Shown: one piece after another, positions 46,531-57,767 of the stretch
Numbering within the stretch: position 1 is the stretch's first letter
Layout of the letters: each line of letters opens with the position of its first letter
Assembly: GCA_949128115.1 (NCBI GenBank)
Contig: OX421967.1
Span: 22,894,635-22,958,634 of the forward strand
DNA length: 64,000 nt
Source of the DNA: Anaspis maculata
Lineage: Eukaryota > Arthropoda > Insecta > Coleoptera > Scraptiidae
Direction of reading: 5' to 3'
Notes under the pieces: model-generated
Database searches by the model: none
What the model was told of the DNA's origin: nothing
Seen by the model: the letters and a program-made list of their open reading frames with translations, nothing else
Translations under genes and position numbers: made by a program

Positions 46531-49500
46531 TTATTTACAAATCGATTGGAGTCTTTCATGCAGCGGTACATAATTTTCTATAAAATCAAACTCATCACTG
46601 TCACTATCTTTACATTGCTCTTCTTTGAAAGTCTTCTCGAATACATCTTCGTTTTCATTGATGGTAAAGAAGGTGTCTTCAAGCACTTCAAATCCAAGCT
46701 TGTTTAAATTCTCACTGATGCACTTTGGAATTTTCCTCTCCATTATGTTATCTACTATACAAGATAAGTCGAAAGTTTCGTTCCCTTCATCACTCAAATC
46801 AAAAGTTTCGTTATTCTTATTAATTTCTAATGCAGCATTTTTCAAGCTTTCTTTAATACATGGTTCAATTTTGTTGACCAATTTAACTGGTGTAGATGAA
46901 ACCTGCGGTATAAGATAAGCATCCAAAGTGTTGCTTTGAACTTTCTTCTTGAGCTTTTTGATTTTTTTCGGTTTCGGTTCAGAAATTGAAATGTTTTCCA
47001 GTAAACCGCTCAAATCAGCTATCTCTTTCTTGTCCTCTTTCTTTTTCTTCGGCCTTTTCGCAGCGGGCTTGCGTTTCGAGTCCAAGAATGCCTGGACTAG
47101 ACTCGGAAGCGCTGGTTCGACCAAACTCTGTGGCTCTATGGTTGACCACAGCTTTTCTACGTCGATTTCGGCCAACTGTTGGGCGGGTATCAAATCCGCG
47201 AAAAATCCCGCACTGTCTTTCCAAATGATTTCAAATGAAGCCACACCTGGAATTGCCTTCAAATTATCCTTTCTCGAAAAAAAAAAAGTGATAAAGTAGT
47301 ACGTACCTCTGGGATTGCGTATTTTTTTAATTCGTTCTGCAGTCACAATGCCAGAAGTCGCAGGCTTCTTCTTGAGAACTTCATAGTGGACCAACTGCCA
47401 TCGCGTCAGAACTGGAAGGAATTTTTCCACTGAATAGACCTCTTCCCATCCCAAAAAGTGGTTTGTAAATTTCTGGAAATGAAATATTTTGAGCTTGCTT
47501 TAAAACCCAAGTCAGCACACTTCTAGCTCGGCACAAACTGAAATTTAGGGCGCTAGGAAAACGACAACTGACAGTACTTTTTTGCATTTCTCCTTTGTCT
47601 TTCAACAAGCTTGCCCGTCCATGCTCCTCAGAGATAATTTAAATCCCTTCTTTACGGCCTGAAGATGTTGAAATTCCCGAAATAAATGGTGGCCAACGGA
47701 ATGTCGACGATTTAAAAAATTTGTTTTAATTTACCAGCGAGGCAAGTTAAATGACAATCAGTTAATGACTTGCGACTTGATACCAAGTTGGGGTTCAGAC
47801 CGCCGTAAATGCGGTTACCATAGCAACGGCGGTTAATAACCAATCAGACCGCTGTATTTGCCAAGTTACGCCGTCCTAACTTCACGCCTACAACTTGGTA
47901 TGGAGTATGGAGCCCTTGTTCATTAAGCTGTCTAGTGTGTCTAGGGTATAAAATTATCTAACACCTTTTGCAGTAGTAGCTAATTCGCGCTGAGCTGGCA
48001 GTGTACCAGGTTGTAACACACCTCGTATACTCACAACAAATTTAATCAAATCCGGCCTTTTCCATTTCAAATTCAACTCGGAAACGTCATCTTTCCGCTT
48101 GAGGAATTCATCCACAATATTTTCGTCTGGGAAATTCGGGTCGGCCAAAGCTTTGGATCTGACACTCAGTTCGTTCTTGATGGCCAGCCTTTTGTCTTTG
48201 TATTGGGAAGCGTCACAGTCTTGTCCGGTTCTGCACTCGGTGCAACCTTTTTGTCAAACAGATATTTGTTAATAGCTATATAAATATAAGAAATGATTGG
48301 CTGAGGCAAGATGACCGGTAGCCGAATTGTTTCAGGGTGTGGAACAGGTCCTCCAGTAGGTACTACCGTGCCAAGGATCTGATGACGTCAACATTGTTTC
48401 GGAATATCCAAGTCCATAAAAGTCATGATAAACCGGAAGGAGGAAAAGTCCGAGGGAACAAATTCTTAGGGCAAGAAGCCGATCCAGGTACCATCCGGTT
48501 CAATCGGTTCAACCGATTTTGTTCAAATTTGAACCAAAATTTATAGGTCACTATTGAACAATAAAAAACGTTTATCCAATGCTATTGAATAATGCATGCA
48601 TTATTACGCGCATACGTGCCTGCATTTTTCAATACGACAAGATAAAGCACATAGTACTAGCGGTTCACAACATAATCTGGTACAATCCTGCATCCATCAT
48701 CCTGCAAAATGAATAATTTGGCCCGCTGTTCTTTTCGATTACCCCCTGCTGGTCCAGGATTTGGGGAGTACAAGGGGTACATGACTAGTTTTTGCTGCAA
48801 GCACTAAACACTGCTATTGAATCATGTTTGATGTTATTTCTGGATAACTAACTAGAGCCTGCTGATCACGATGTCGCCACTGTCAGAATGATGCGCCTGT
48901 CGGGAGACAATGTAGAGCTGCCAATTTTACTATGGGGGCTTTCTGAATTAATAAATTTTGGTCATCAAAGGGGATGTGTGGGGTACCCATCATTTCTGAC
49001 ATAATCGAGGTCTGCGAACTCATTTCTTTTTGTAAAAATGTAATGGGATGTTTTCAGCGTAGTTGAAGAAACTCTGCTAGATGTCCCTAGTGGTTCGTAA
49101 GGGGCTTGGGAACATTTGTGTTCTGTATGTTGACAGCTCAACCGACTGCTTGTTGTCGTTCAAAATTGAAATGTAACCCAAAAAATTGAGCGACGTTTAT
49201 CAAAAGTGTCAAAGTCTGAAGTGTTGAGTTTCGCTGGCCATTCTTTGTTCGTTGAACAATAACAACGAACGTGAACTGCAGCAAAACCATGCCTGTAAGG
49301 TCAAGGAATAAGAAAGTGCAACTGACGCTACTTAATTTTGAATTCAACACTTCGCCGAAGTGCTCGTCTGAAGATGCTCAACAGAGTTTAGTTTGGGTGT
49401 TATGGTTCTGGTCTCCTCCTGCTTCCTGCTTTGTGTGAAAGAAAAGGCGACATGAGAATACGAGTTAGAATCATCGATAAAACCTGGTAGTTTTTACATA

Positions 49501-52500
49501 ATCTTGTTTATTAAAAACGTTCCTAAAATAATTTGCATGGCTTTCATTCGACCTCCTTGCATAGCGCGCTGAAGTTTACGTTCAATTCAGTGGTTGTGGC
49601 TACTCTCTGGTTGTAGTCTGCAGTCTGCACTACACCTTCTAGTCTCTTCAGGCTCTCAAGCTACGAAGTTATCCACAGAACCATTTGTGGCCGCGCCTTT
49701 CACAGGGTGCGTGCTTCTCTCTTCTTTGTGTGAACAGAAATTTATGCCGCAATTTCGTCACATCACCCAGCAATAAGAAAATTGTGTTCGATGTTCAATC
49801 GATTTCTATTATTGTATCTTCATTTATACCAAGCTGTTCAGCACCAAGGAGCTTTCGTACAAAGACCGTGCGTGATGATACGGGAATGGGAAATCTGGAA
49901 CTGACAACAGCTGCCACATAGACAATTTAGCATTCGGCATATTTGGCAACGACTCTATGGCAACGACCACAACCTGTTGCAGAACCGTCACATTCAAAAA
50001 TCCCGCTGAAATATTATGGCAGCCGAACCAAGGATGTCTATACTACTGGCTGGATAAGAAACTTCGCTGCCATCTTGAAGCTTGATCTGACGCTGTGCCC
50101 GTCGGGATTGTCATCGTGACATTCGTGACGGACGCCGCCAGCCTCTTGTGCATCCATGGCGAATATTAGCTATTTTCTGTGGCGAATTATCGTTAATTAT
50201 GCCGTGCAAGCCCAATAGTGTTCACAACAAGCGGACCCCGTAACATAACACACTTTTTGTTGCAAGTAATTGTCTAATTGCTATCATTTTACAAGACCGG
50301 GCGAAGGATCGGGCCTGGCAGCAAACTTTTGAACGACAGTTTCGAGTGTGCTCTGGTGTGCTCCGATTGAACGTCACTATGGTTACGGGTGACACTTTGC
50401 CCGTCGGGATTGTCAAATCTCAGCTTCACCTTTTCGCGTCAAAACCGGCGAAGCTTCTTGTCCAGTTAGTATAGACGTCCTTGAGCCGAACTGCATCAGT
50501 GTCGCCAATTTATGATAATTGAATGTTTCTCAGCCCCTTACGAACTACCAGGGACATCTATTGAGAACCTGTCAGGAAAACATCCCATTGGTTTGAAACT
50601 GTGGAAAATATGTTGGGTCAAAATTATGATTATTGATTTTCAAACATTTACGATTGTACGATTTTTTATGCTAATATAGTTATGCAACCAAACATACATT
50701 CAAAAGACCATCTACTAGTTTTGAAATGTCTATGGGTGTAGGCGGCATATGACAGTGGCTAAATGAGCGGTGGACTATTTTCCGGGGGGACATTTGAGCC
50801 GTGGGATGAATTATTGGTGTGAAGACTCGGGGATAAATGCGTGGTGGACCATTTTCCGGTGGACGTTTTAGCAGCGGATGTCCTCGCGGTGGGAGAACTC
50901 GGGGATAAATGAGTCGTGGACTTTTTTTCCGGTGGGACGTTTGAGCTGTGCACTGATTTCGCTGTGGACCACTGAGTGGGCTCCCAATAGAGACCTGTTT
51001 TAGTAAACTTTGGTTCGAATTTGAATAAAATCGCTTAAACGGTTCAAAAGTTTTGCAAAAAAAAACAGCTTTGGAGGCCTGTATCTCCGTTATTACGTTT
51101 GCGAGAGTCTTTTTATTAAGAGAATCGCCCTTACTTTTCAATTTTCTATCTCCCTCTAAATTTTGTTGCATTAGTTTCGGGACACCTGTATAACTAAAAA
51201 TTCGAAACGAAAACAACAAACCTGATTTTGTATGCGCCTGTATCTTGCCGTGATGCCCACAGGACGTGCAGACATTTTTATCGGAAATTTTTCTTTCGAG
51301 CGTTTCGTAATGGTCACTTTTTCGACGCCAACTTCTGAGTTTCTCCAAGATTTTGTCGTCGCCAACTTGTTCGAACAGCTTCAAAACCGATTCTTTTCCC
51401 ACGCCGTGAACTCCGTCGGAATAGTCGCTGCCGCAGAGCAAGGCCAACGCAACGATTTTGTTTCTTCCCAAATCTGCACTTAAAAAATATATGTAATCGG
51501 ATTATGCCGTTAGTCACTTTGACTGAATTGATATTTTGACAGCAAAGTCAACTCCAAATACAAATAGCAAATTAATAATTCGCACTTTTCCTTTCTACAG
51601 TGATTTGAATATTAGATATGTTCTTGAGCGCATGCGCACTCCGCAAGAGTACATCTCACGCACATGAGAGATGAAGTAGTTTCCATGGAGTTTCAAGGAA
51701 CATGTGGTTGACTCTCTTCTCGATCTGCGCATGCGTTTTGAATGTTCAAAATGGAATATTCTAATTTCATTTTTTTTTATTATCAAAAGAAGGCGATACA
51801 TTAAACAGTATGAAGAAGAAAATACATATAGGGAGAGAAAAGCAGTATATAGGTACTGAATAAATATTACAAAGAACATACTCAATGCAGATTCAACCTT
51901 GGTGACGTCACAAACATCCACGGAACCACCCTTCGATGCATTTGCGCCTTGTTGGGAAATTGAAAAATTCCTGTAGACCACTCGACCTCCATAAGCGAAA
52001 CAATCCGAATCTTGGCTTATTATTCCGTCTACTAGCTGGAAAAAAATAACGAAATATAACAAATAGAAGTATAAGTTGACTGGAGAGTATTGTACCTTGA
52101 AACAACTTTTCAGGAAATGTTCATGTTTTTGTCTGGTTTCAGTGAGGTCTCAGCAGCATTTTTTATGGTACCTATGTGTAATGTCTAATAGCCCAGTAAA
52201 TAACATTGGAGTGAGTAGTTAATTCCCACAAATTTGCATGATTTTTTCTTAATAATTATGTAATGACAACTCAAAAGCAATTCAAAAGTCGAACATTGTT
52301 GGGTGTATAATTTTCATGATATACAGGTGTTTCAAATTTAAATCGCGTCCTTCCAGGAAATGATGGGAAATGTCAAAAGAAGTAGACTTTCTCGGAAAAA
52401 TATATGTCAGAAACGAATAATAACGGAGATATATAGACGTTCAAAGTTGAACTTTGAAAATCGATTTTTCGTCATAACGTTGGAATTTCTTAACAGATTT

Positions 52501-55500
52501 TGTTGAAAGAACCGTAGATTACTGAAATAAGTCTGTATCTAACAATAGTAATGCGTTCTATGAAAATTTTTCAGGGACGTGGATAATGAGGGATGCCTCC
52601 GCTTTTTCACCCCTATTTTTTACCCCTCCAAGTAATTTTGGAGATTGTTCGTACTTTTAAATCTTCCGTTCAATTTTGAAGAAAAAGTTACTCTTTCAAA
52701 ATTTTGATTGAATGCCTTGTTCCCAAGATATTTGGGTTTGAAACTGCGAAAAACACATCAAAATATCCACTTTCAAGAGCCCAAAAAATGTTTTTTCCTA
52801 AAAACTTCTCGTTTCTTAGAAAAACTCATGGTTCATCAACTGAAAACACCTAGAAAACCTATTTCAATGCAGGAATCATTAGTTATCTTGGATTTCAACT
52901 TTTTGACTTTTGAAAGTGCGATGATGGTGTTTTCGAGATGTTTTGCGAAGTTTCAACCTCAAATATCTCAAGAACGAAGCCTTCTATCAAATTTTTGCAA
53001 GAGTAACTTTTCCTTCCAAATTGAATGTAAAATTCAAAAATTTCAATAATTTACAAAATTACTCGAGAGGGTAGAAACTAGGGGTTAAAAAGCGGGAGCA
53101 ACCCCCATTATTCAAGCCCCTGAAAATTTTTGATGGAACGCGTTATTGGTGTTCGATATCGACTTATTTCAGTAAGCTTTGATTCAAATTTGAACAAAAT
53201 CGGTTGAGAAATTCCAAAGCTATGGCGAAAAAACGATTTTCAAAGTTCAACTTGAACTTATGGTTCAAACGCCTATATCTCCCTTATTATTCGTTTCTGA
53301 CATATATTTTTTTGAGAGAGTCTACTTGTTTTGGAGTTTCTCATCATTTTCTGGAAGGACGCGATATAAATCTGAAACACCCTGTATATCCGGCAAAAAT
53401 GTTGCGCAATGGAGTTTTTTTGAAGCATTGTGATCTGCGAAATTGGGCTTTATGCTTTACGCATGCAGCACGTCTCTGTCTCGACTTATTTTCCTTTCAG
53501 AATGAATTTAATTTAGATGTATTGCAAATATAATTAACATTGATAATATTAAGATTGATTTTTGTTCATAAATCAATACATTATATGTATTATCTAATTT
53601 TTGTCTAAGTAGTGTTTGTTTTAATTTCAGACTTGAACATTACCTAAAAATCAAAATTTCAAGAAAATATCAGAATATCGGATATACAGGGTGGTCCTCG
53701 TTTTATGTCATTAAATTTAAGGATCGATAGAAAATGAAAAATGAAGGGGACTTTCTTCAGAAAACATATTTGAGAAATGCCTAATAACAGAGATACAGCC
53801 CTTCAAAGTTGGAAATAAATAATCGTTTTTTTTTGCATAACTTTTGAACCGTTCAACCGATTTCATTCAAAATAGAACCAAAGGTTTACTGAAATTATCC
53901 CCTGTCGAACAATCATAACATGTTTCATAAAAAAGTTTCAGGAGCGTAGATATCAGGGGGTGTTCCTACTCCCCCCCCCCCCTATTTCTCACCCACCAGT
54001 TATTTTCAAAAACTGTTCACGATTTTGAATTCTACGTTCAATTTAGAAGAAAAAGTCACACTTGCAAAATTTTGATTAGAGGCTTCGTTTAGGAGATATT
54101 CGAGTTTGAAACTTTGGAAAACATCCCGAAATCGCCACTTTCCAGAACCCAAATTGTTTTTTTCCTGAAAATTTCCCGTGTTTTTGGAAAAATGGTGGTT
54201 TATCAACTTAGAAATTCTATAAAACCTATTTCAGCTGAGAAATCATGAGTTTCTTTGGATTTTAATTTTTAGACCTTTGAAAGTGGCGATTTCGGGATGT
54301 TTCCCAAAGTTTCAAACCCAAATATCTCCTAAACGAAGCCTCGAATCAAAATTTTGCAACCGTGATTTTCTCTTCAAAATTGAACGTAGAATTCAAAATT
54401 GTGAACAGTTTCCAAAAATGACTAGGGGGTGAAAAATAGGGGGAGAAAAGTAGGGTCACCCCCTAATGTCTAAGCCCCTGAAACTTTTTTATGGAACATG
54501 TTATGATTGTTCGACAGGGGATAATTTCAGTGAACCTTTGGTTCTATTTATAATCAAATCGGTTGAACGGTTCAAAAGTTATGCGAAAAAAACGATTCTT
54601 CATTTCCAACTTTGAAGGGCTGTATCTCTGTTATTAGGCATTTCTCAAATATGTTTTCTGGAGAAAGTCCCCTTCATTTTTCATTCTCTATCGATCCTTG
54701 TATATCGAATATATCAATAAAATATCCGATATTATGATATTTTGATATTTATATGTATAAATATCATGATATTTTCAAACCCTGCTATCAAGTGAGAAAT
54801 ATATTTATAATTGAATGACAAGCGGAATCGATTCCCATAATAAATACAGGTGTCCAATTTAAGAAAAATTTTCGATGTTTCACCCTGTAGGTACCTAAGC
54901 AGTTGAAGCAAAATGGCTTTGCGGCTACTTTACAGCAGATCTTTATTGTATGTATTATACTTCAATTACTTATCTGCATCTAATAAAAAGAATTATTGTG
55001 ATTTACATTACCAAATCTCATATTTTTTCTACCATCATCAATCACAATTTTTGATGATCCTTAGCAAAAAGTAGCTGTTCATTATAGTTTCACATTAGTT
55101 CATTTGAAGTGGTACACTTGACCTCCTGGCCTTACCGTAAGTACGATCATAGAGGCTCAATCAACAATGAGGCTCAATGGTCTAGGGGTATGATTCTCGC
55201 TTTGGGTGCGAGAGGTCCCGGGTTCAAATCCCGGTTGAGCCCTATTTTTTTTGTGATTTTTTTTTCAAATTCGAACTTATAAACGAGCTTGCATTTTTTC
55301 CACCGTGAATACCGACACGTCTCGCAACTTCCTCAATCCTTACTTTATCCTCGTTCAAATAGGCGCAAAGCGCTTCGGCCTCTCCCTGTCCTTTGACACA
55401 AGCCAAGCCCATCAGCCCGAGCATCTCCTCGCACTTTTTCAAGACGTGATTGAACCTGCTCCTGTCCTTTCCCTTCTCGCTCGGCTTGGCGTTGGCGCCC

Positions 55501-55881
55501 TCCTTTCTCGGCCTGGCCCCCTTGAACTGGACGGCGTTCCGGGCTGCAATCGTGCCGTACTTGAGCTCCGGTGCCTTGCCTTCCAGCACAAACACGGGCG
55601 ACACGTCCATCATCAGCAGACAGCAAGTGCGGAAATACAGCGTCCTGAATTTTCCCGCAATGAGACAATTTAGAAAAGTTTCCACACACTATTTATTTTT
55701 GAAATGAAATTTGAAAAATTAACCTCAAATACATGCGGGGCTGGATACTGTAATCGGTGACGCACTGGGATTCGCACACCCATCCCGAGAGGTCGATCGC
55801 CACTTTCTTGCCTTGCAGTTCGTACAGGGGCTTGCGGTCGCAAAAGGGGGTCAAAATCGGCCACAAATCTTTGATTCCCAT
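46531..55881 (-). CDS. Gen: GEN1, XPG-family Holliday junction resolvase
   Basis: Seven exons, 55881-55724, 55644-55344, 52035-51882, 51473-51222, 48246-48035, 47472-47307 and 47246-46531, give 1959 nt (652 residues) with every phase consistent. The enzyme cuts Holliday junctions and other branched DNA in the nucleus. The XPG N domain begins MGIKDLWPILTPF with Asp30 in AIDLSG. The I domain has Glu141 and Glu143 (GQGEAEAL), Asp162 and Asp164 (SQDSDCF) and Asp221 (GSDY), so the acidic metal-binding set is complete. Helix-hairpin-helix GVHGVGKESVLKL follows, then a Cys pair region (CTSCGHHG, CTECRTGQDC) typical of GEN1. A chromodomain-like strand RIKKIRNPRGVASFEIIW crosses the last splice. The C-terminal third is Lys- and Glu-rich and probably disordered. 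The last intron (60 nt) is a multiple of three without stop. AATAAA overlaps the stop codon. Introns hold several mobile elements and a tRNA gene. Confidence 0.93.
47780..47901. mobile_element. MITE in GEN1 intron 5
   Basis: ATACCAAGTTG and CAACTTGGTAT are inverted ends. The core CCATAGCAACGGCGG..AACCAATCAGA resembles 43892-43986 and 56890-56930. Confidence 0.65.
48247..49042. other. GEN1 intron 4, unremarkable part
   Basis: Only short frames. A segment near 48500-48545 (GGTTCAACCGATTTTGTTCA) resembles the interior of the TACAGGGTG-type elements. Confidence 0.4.
49043..50588. mobile_element. Inverted-repeat element in GEN1 intron 4
   Basis: Ends ATGGGATGTTTTC and GAAAACATCCCAT are inverted, and matching continues through AGATGTCCCTAGTGGTTCGT and AAGGGGCT. 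The 1.5-kb body has no supported coding frame. Confidence 0.75.
50760..50950 (-). repeat. Short minisatellite (two ~106-bp units plus part)
   Basis: Units share ACTCGGGGATAAATG and GTGGACCATTTTCCGGTGG-like sequence. This makes a Pro/Ser/Thr-rich read-through frame after GEN1 exon 4, but it lies beyond the exon's donor site and is intronic. Confidence 0.7.
50995..51196. mobile_element. Solo right end of a CACCTGTA-type element
   Basis: Ends TCGGGACACCTGTA near 51178-51191 and carries GGCCTGTATCTCCGTTATTA, shared with the 52322-53386 and 53695-54702 elements. No matching left end is found close by. Confidence 0.55.
52322..53386. mobile_element. TACAGGTGTTTC-ended element in GEN1 intron 2
   Basis: TACAGGTGTTTCAAATTTAA..CGCGTCCTTCC at the left is mirrored by GGAAGGACGCG..GAAACACCCTGTA at the right. 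The arms are long: blocks such as AACGGAGATATATAGACGTT recur inverted near 53260-53285. No coding. Confidence 0.85.
53695..54702. mobile_element. TACAGGGTGGTCC-ended palindromic element in GEN1 intron 2
   Basis: The left end and right end share GGATCGATAGA and AAAATGAAGGGGACTTTCT in inverse. Arms extend several hundred bases (GCCTAATAACAGAGATACAG mirrored near 54620-54640). The right terminus lacks about 35 bp present on the left. Interior segments resemble the 52322-53386 element. Confidence 0.85.
54703..55170. other. GEN1 intron 2, unremarkable part
   Basis: Contains a 43-bp mini-hairpin starting TACAGGTGTCC and ending TTTCACCCTGTA (about 54846-54888). Otherwise AT-rich. Confidence 0.45.
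55171..55242 (+). tRNA. tRNA-Pro (anticodon TGG)
   Basis: A 72-nt cloverleaf. Acceptor GGCTCAA (55171-55177) pairs with TTGAGCC (55235-55241), discriminator C. The anticodon loop TTTGGGT (55201-55207) gives TGG at 55203-55205 on a perfect TCTCGC/GCGAGA stem. The T arm CCGGGTTCAAATCCCGG includes the B box. A TTTTTT run ending transcription follows at 55245-55251. It lies inside GEN1 intron 2 on the opposite strand, only about 100 bp from exon 2. Confidence 0.96.
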
Positions 55882-56466
55882 TTCAAATTTCGCTCAACTG
55901 TCACTTTGGGGCGGTGCTTTGACATTTGACTGACATTGACATTTTATATGTCAACATTGAAAACGGACCTACCAAAACTCAGAAAAAGAAAAAAATGCGC
56001 TGATTTCTTCCAACGGATTTTGCTAGAGATGAATAAACTAACCGTTTCCAGTGCATTAGGATGCTGCTGCAATTTTTTATGAATATATTCAACTTTTGAC
56101 TAAAAAACTTGACGGAGTGAAACTCCCTAGGTTGTATTGATTTTTTGAAATATACCATGAATATACCCGACAAATCGGCGTGGTTCAGACATAAATGAGG
56201 CTTTGCCGTTGTTCTTTTTGCTTAGAAAACTGTTGAAAAGCGTTTCCGATTTTATCCCGGGCGTAAAATCAGAGAATTCGACTGGTTACTTTGGCAGCTC
56301 TACCGGAAACTGTCAAAAGGCCCATAACCTGCAAACTTGTGTGACGCCAGTAGAGACGCTTGGGTTTTCACGAGAATTTACAGGTAATTTGGCTTCAAAA
56401 CCGATCGAAATCGTTTGGAAACGTTGATTTCTTGCAGGATCGACGACTAGTTGCAAGATTTTCGAA
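55882..56466 (+). promoter_or_regulatory. Divergent intergenic region GEN1 / SET-like, with 5' UTR intron
   Basis: The start codons of GEN1 (minus) and the SET-like gene (plus) are 586 bp apart, so promoters must lie here. A 54-nt intron fits at 56384-56437 (CAG before GTAATTTGG, then TTTCTTGCAG), placing the SET-like start in the second exon. Confidence 0.55.
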
Positions 56467-56679
56467 ATGGGTGACAAACAGCCAGCGGCCAAGAAGCAGA
56501 AGACTTCGGCAGCGGATGCCTCTTCGGAAGGCAACAAGACGCTGGATACGAGTCAGGAGAGCGAGATGGACTCTGCGATCATCGAGCTGGAGATGTGCCA
56601 CAATGAGCTGGACAAACTGAATGAGAAAGAGAACGAAGAGGTCATCGCTATGGATCAGAAGTACAGGAAGCTGAGACAG
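56467..56679 (+). CDS. Set: SET/TAF-I-like histone chaperone, N-terminal exon (partial)
   Basis: ATG at 56467 opens a frame with a short basic, disordered start (MGDKQPAAKKQKTSAADAS), a Ser/Glu linker, then a helix with heptad character. In it, CHNELDKLNEKENEEVIAMD and QKYRKLRQ match the N-terminal dimerisation helix of SET (I2PP2A/TAF-I beta), a nucleosome assembly protein family member that binds histones and inhibits PP2A. The frame hits a stop six bases after CAG at 56679, where GTGCTG could serve as a weak donor. In SET the earmuff histone-binding domain follows this helix directly, so the rest is probably in later exons, none of which I can find before 64000. A truncated retro-copy is less likely given the 5' UTR intron. 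Symbol by homology only. Confidence 0.65.
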
Positions 56680-56987
56680 GTGCTGTAGAGTTCCTTTAGG
56701 ATTGATTCGCGCCAGTTTTCAGTTCTGGCTCCCCTTGTTAACTGGCATGCTATATAATTTATACTTTTGCTTTACTGCTCTTAAGAATGGATAATTGTTG
56801 GGGCTTAGCTTAGAATCTATCCGCTTCATATCATTGCAGACTCAGGGTGCTGTCTTGTAAGTGGGACTCACCATGACAATGGCATACAACAAGCCCTAGC
56901 AACCAATCACACTGCTGTATTTAGCAAGTCTTCCATCTTACCAGTTACCATTCCAACTTTGGGCCTCCCAACATGGAGCCCTTGCCT

Positions 56988-57120
56988 ACTTTCGTGAGTC
57001 ATGGATTGGGATGATCACATCACATCCGAGCGGTGTTTGATTGTAAGTTGTAACGCATGTTTCTAATGCTATGAGTTACTAGGTGATGTGATCATCCTGA
57101 TCTCCGATTCACGAAAATAA
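56988..57120. mobile_element. Hairpin MITE
   Basis: TTTCGTGAGTCATGGATTGG..GATGATCACATCA is mirrored by TGATGTGATCATC..CCGATTCACGAAA. It adjoins a CAATCACACTGCTGT segment of the CAATCAGA-core family at 56905-56920. Confidence 0.65.
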
Positions 57121-57767
57121 GGCCCACGGTATCAGTCGTAAGTAGATACTATGAAATCTACTCTTCATTATAAAAAAGTATTTTATGATGCTGAGGAGGT
57201 GTGCAGAAGAGTTTCTAGTTGTACCCATTAGTCGTCGCGGTACGGGCCTAAAATCGTCCAAATTCTGCACTTCTAACGATTTCGATTATTTTATGCACAG
57301 ATGATCATTTGACCTATTCAAGCGTTTTGACCCGCAGCACCACCAAATTTGCCTCTTAGGAACGGAGGGGTGGGGGGTATCTTCAGAATTTGAAGCTCCA
57401 GGTCTAGTATGGTCCAATGAAGACCCACAAAGACAAGTGAGCAGTCATTCTTGAATGATTTTTATTCGCTGATATCGATTCTCACGTGAAAAATGAGTTG
57501 CGCAATCATTTGACAAAGATAATTGGTTATAATAAGAGATAAAGATGAAATCAAGTGGTCATCTATTGAACTCTGTAGGAACTTGTTTTTTTGTGATAAA
57601 TACATGAAACCTGTTGTGACTGTTCATTATTACTTACTTCCCAAATATGGAGGGAGCACCACGCGTTCCGACGGATGACGTCGCGACGCAATATCAAAAA
57701 ACATAGTGGTCGTCATTTCCAGAATAGTCGATATATTATCATAATTTATTTGATTTCTTTCATCAAA

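Noticed and set aside
7590..50950. CRISPR array
   Set aside because: Tandem and dispersed repeats here have no regular unique spacers, and the DNA is eukaryotic.
50680..51221. C-terminal extension of the GEN1 exon 4 frame
   Set aside because: A donor at 51222/51221 gives the right phase and joins the Cys motif in exon 5; the extension is a minisatellite read-through.
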